The notes under the pieces were generated by a model that was given only the letters and a program-made list of their open reading frames with translations, did no database searches and was not told the origin of the DNA. A stretch of DNA of 64,000 bases from Streptomyces pilosus (GTDB taxonomy: Bacteria; Actinomycetota; Actinomycetes; Streptomycetales; Streptomycetaceae), in assembly GCF_014649835.1 (NCBI RefSeq), contig NZ_BMTU01000001.1, positions 682,001 through 746,000 on the forward strand, in the 5' to 3' direction. Of this stretch, positions 60,924-64,000 are shown piece by piece; position 1 is the stretch's first letter; every line of letters starts with the position of its first letter. A program made the translations under genes and the position numbers.

Positions 60924-60959
60924 GAGAGAGCGGCACCCCCGCACGGGTGCCGCTCTCTC
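60924..60959 (-). terminator. Strong terminator after ppdK
   Basis: GAGAGAGCGGCACCC (60924-60938) and its exact complement (60945-60959) form a 15-bp perfect stem with a six-base loop, 66-101 bases beyond the ppdK stop. Only weak U-rich flanks exist. Confidence 0.85.
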
Positions 60960-61025
60960 CTTTCGTGATCCGGAGCCGTCGCCGATCGGTGAGGGTGGTC
61001 GGGTGACAGACGACGGCTCCGGGGT

Positions 61026-63773
<2,748 letters not shown>

Positions 63774-63822
63774 GGGTCTCGACTCCCTCGAGGACGCGGT
63801 GGCTGCCCTGACGGCGAGGAAT

Positions 63823-63849
63823 GTACCCAGATCAAAGGCATCTGGGTAC
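63823..63849. promoter_or_regulatory. Perfect 10-7-10 inverted repeat in the ppdK leader
   Basis: GTACCCAGAT and ATCTGGGTAC are separated by CAAAGGC, 50-76 bases upstream of the ppdK start. AT content is higher than the surroundings. It fits an operator for a dimeric regulator or an mRNA hairpin. The rest of the flank to 64000 contains no gene; TTGACT on the minus strand near 63898-63903 could be a -35. Confidence 0.5.
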
Positions 63850-64000
63850 GTCCACTTGTGCGTCATGCGCCCGTAACCACTCGTGCGCCAGCGGATTGAA
63901 AGTCAAAGCTTGGCAAGCGCTCACCGCCGAGTGTTTTCACTTCTTGAACGCATCACCTCGCCAACCGGCCCCACCAGTGCTCATGTGAGCGGCTATGTCC

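Overview
This window is a 64 kb stretch of a Streptomyces chromosome, or that of a very close relative. It is extremely GC-rich, has many GTG starts, and genes are packed with ATGA/GTGA/TGATG overlaps. Several genes match Streptomyces families well: matB, the mreB-like mbl, an HrdA-type sigma factor, dnaG, the nasA/nirBD nitrate-assimilation genes and ppdK. From memory, S. coelicolor carries matB, mbl, hrdA, nasA, nirBD and ppdK in a similar order (SCO2444 to SCO2494), so most of the right half looks like core chromosome. No insertion sequence, prophage, integrase or CRISPR array was seen.

Left part (1-12.1 kb). A partial sugar-binding protein gene leaves the window at base 1; it has a Tat-type leader and carries the only TTA (bldA) leucine codon I found. 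Next is a five-gene block with three paralogous seven-helix MAB_1171c-family membrane proteins, an HEXXH ImmA/IrrE-like protein and a FAD-dependent oxidoreductase. An SMP-30 lactonase/IclR pair, a glycine-rich LADTG cell-wall protein, a PucR-type regulator and a 50-residue DUF2613 protein follow.

Envelope glycan block (12.1-24.4 kb). A DUF3068 protein with a clear housekeeping promoter precedes a tightly coupled run: GT4 glycosyltransferase, methyltransferase, giant AftD-like GT-C arabinofuranosyltransferase, condensation-type acyltransferase, second methyltransferase, DMT-family membrane protein, Trm112-like protein, FkbM methyltransferase and an unknown protein. Together they look able to build, methylate, acylate and possibly export an envelope glycan.

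Middle (24.3-36.5 kb). An ATP-grasp protein, a MerR-PP2C fusion with a MerR-type promoter, a secreted sphingomyelinase-like phosphodiesterase, matB plus a carboxyltransferase (malonyl-CoA supply), mbl, a small stress-signalling set (MEDS/HATPase, STAS, STAS-ANTAR), a tiny acidic protein, three tRNA genes (Ile-CAT and two identical Asn-GTT), a small membrane-associated protein and a FGGY kinase.

Right part (36.5-64 kb). A heterodimeric ABC exporter with one degenerate ATPase site, an HrdA-type sigma factor, DNA primase, a ferredoxin-reductase-like flavoprotein, dGTPase, sirohydrochlorin chelatase, a SanA-like protein, assimilatory nitrate reductase, a gamma-glutamylcyclotransferase-like protein, a secreted protein with a class F sortase, a DUF2283 protein, a TauE/SafE permease, the nirB-like/nirB/nirD operon, a PhoX-type phosphatase, an LAETG-anchored Excalibur protein, a DUF3592 protein and pyruvate phosphate dikinase. 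Nitrate reductase, nitrite reductase and the siroheme chelatase form a functional nitrogen-assimilation group, and both nasA and nirB are preceded by GlnR-like boxes.
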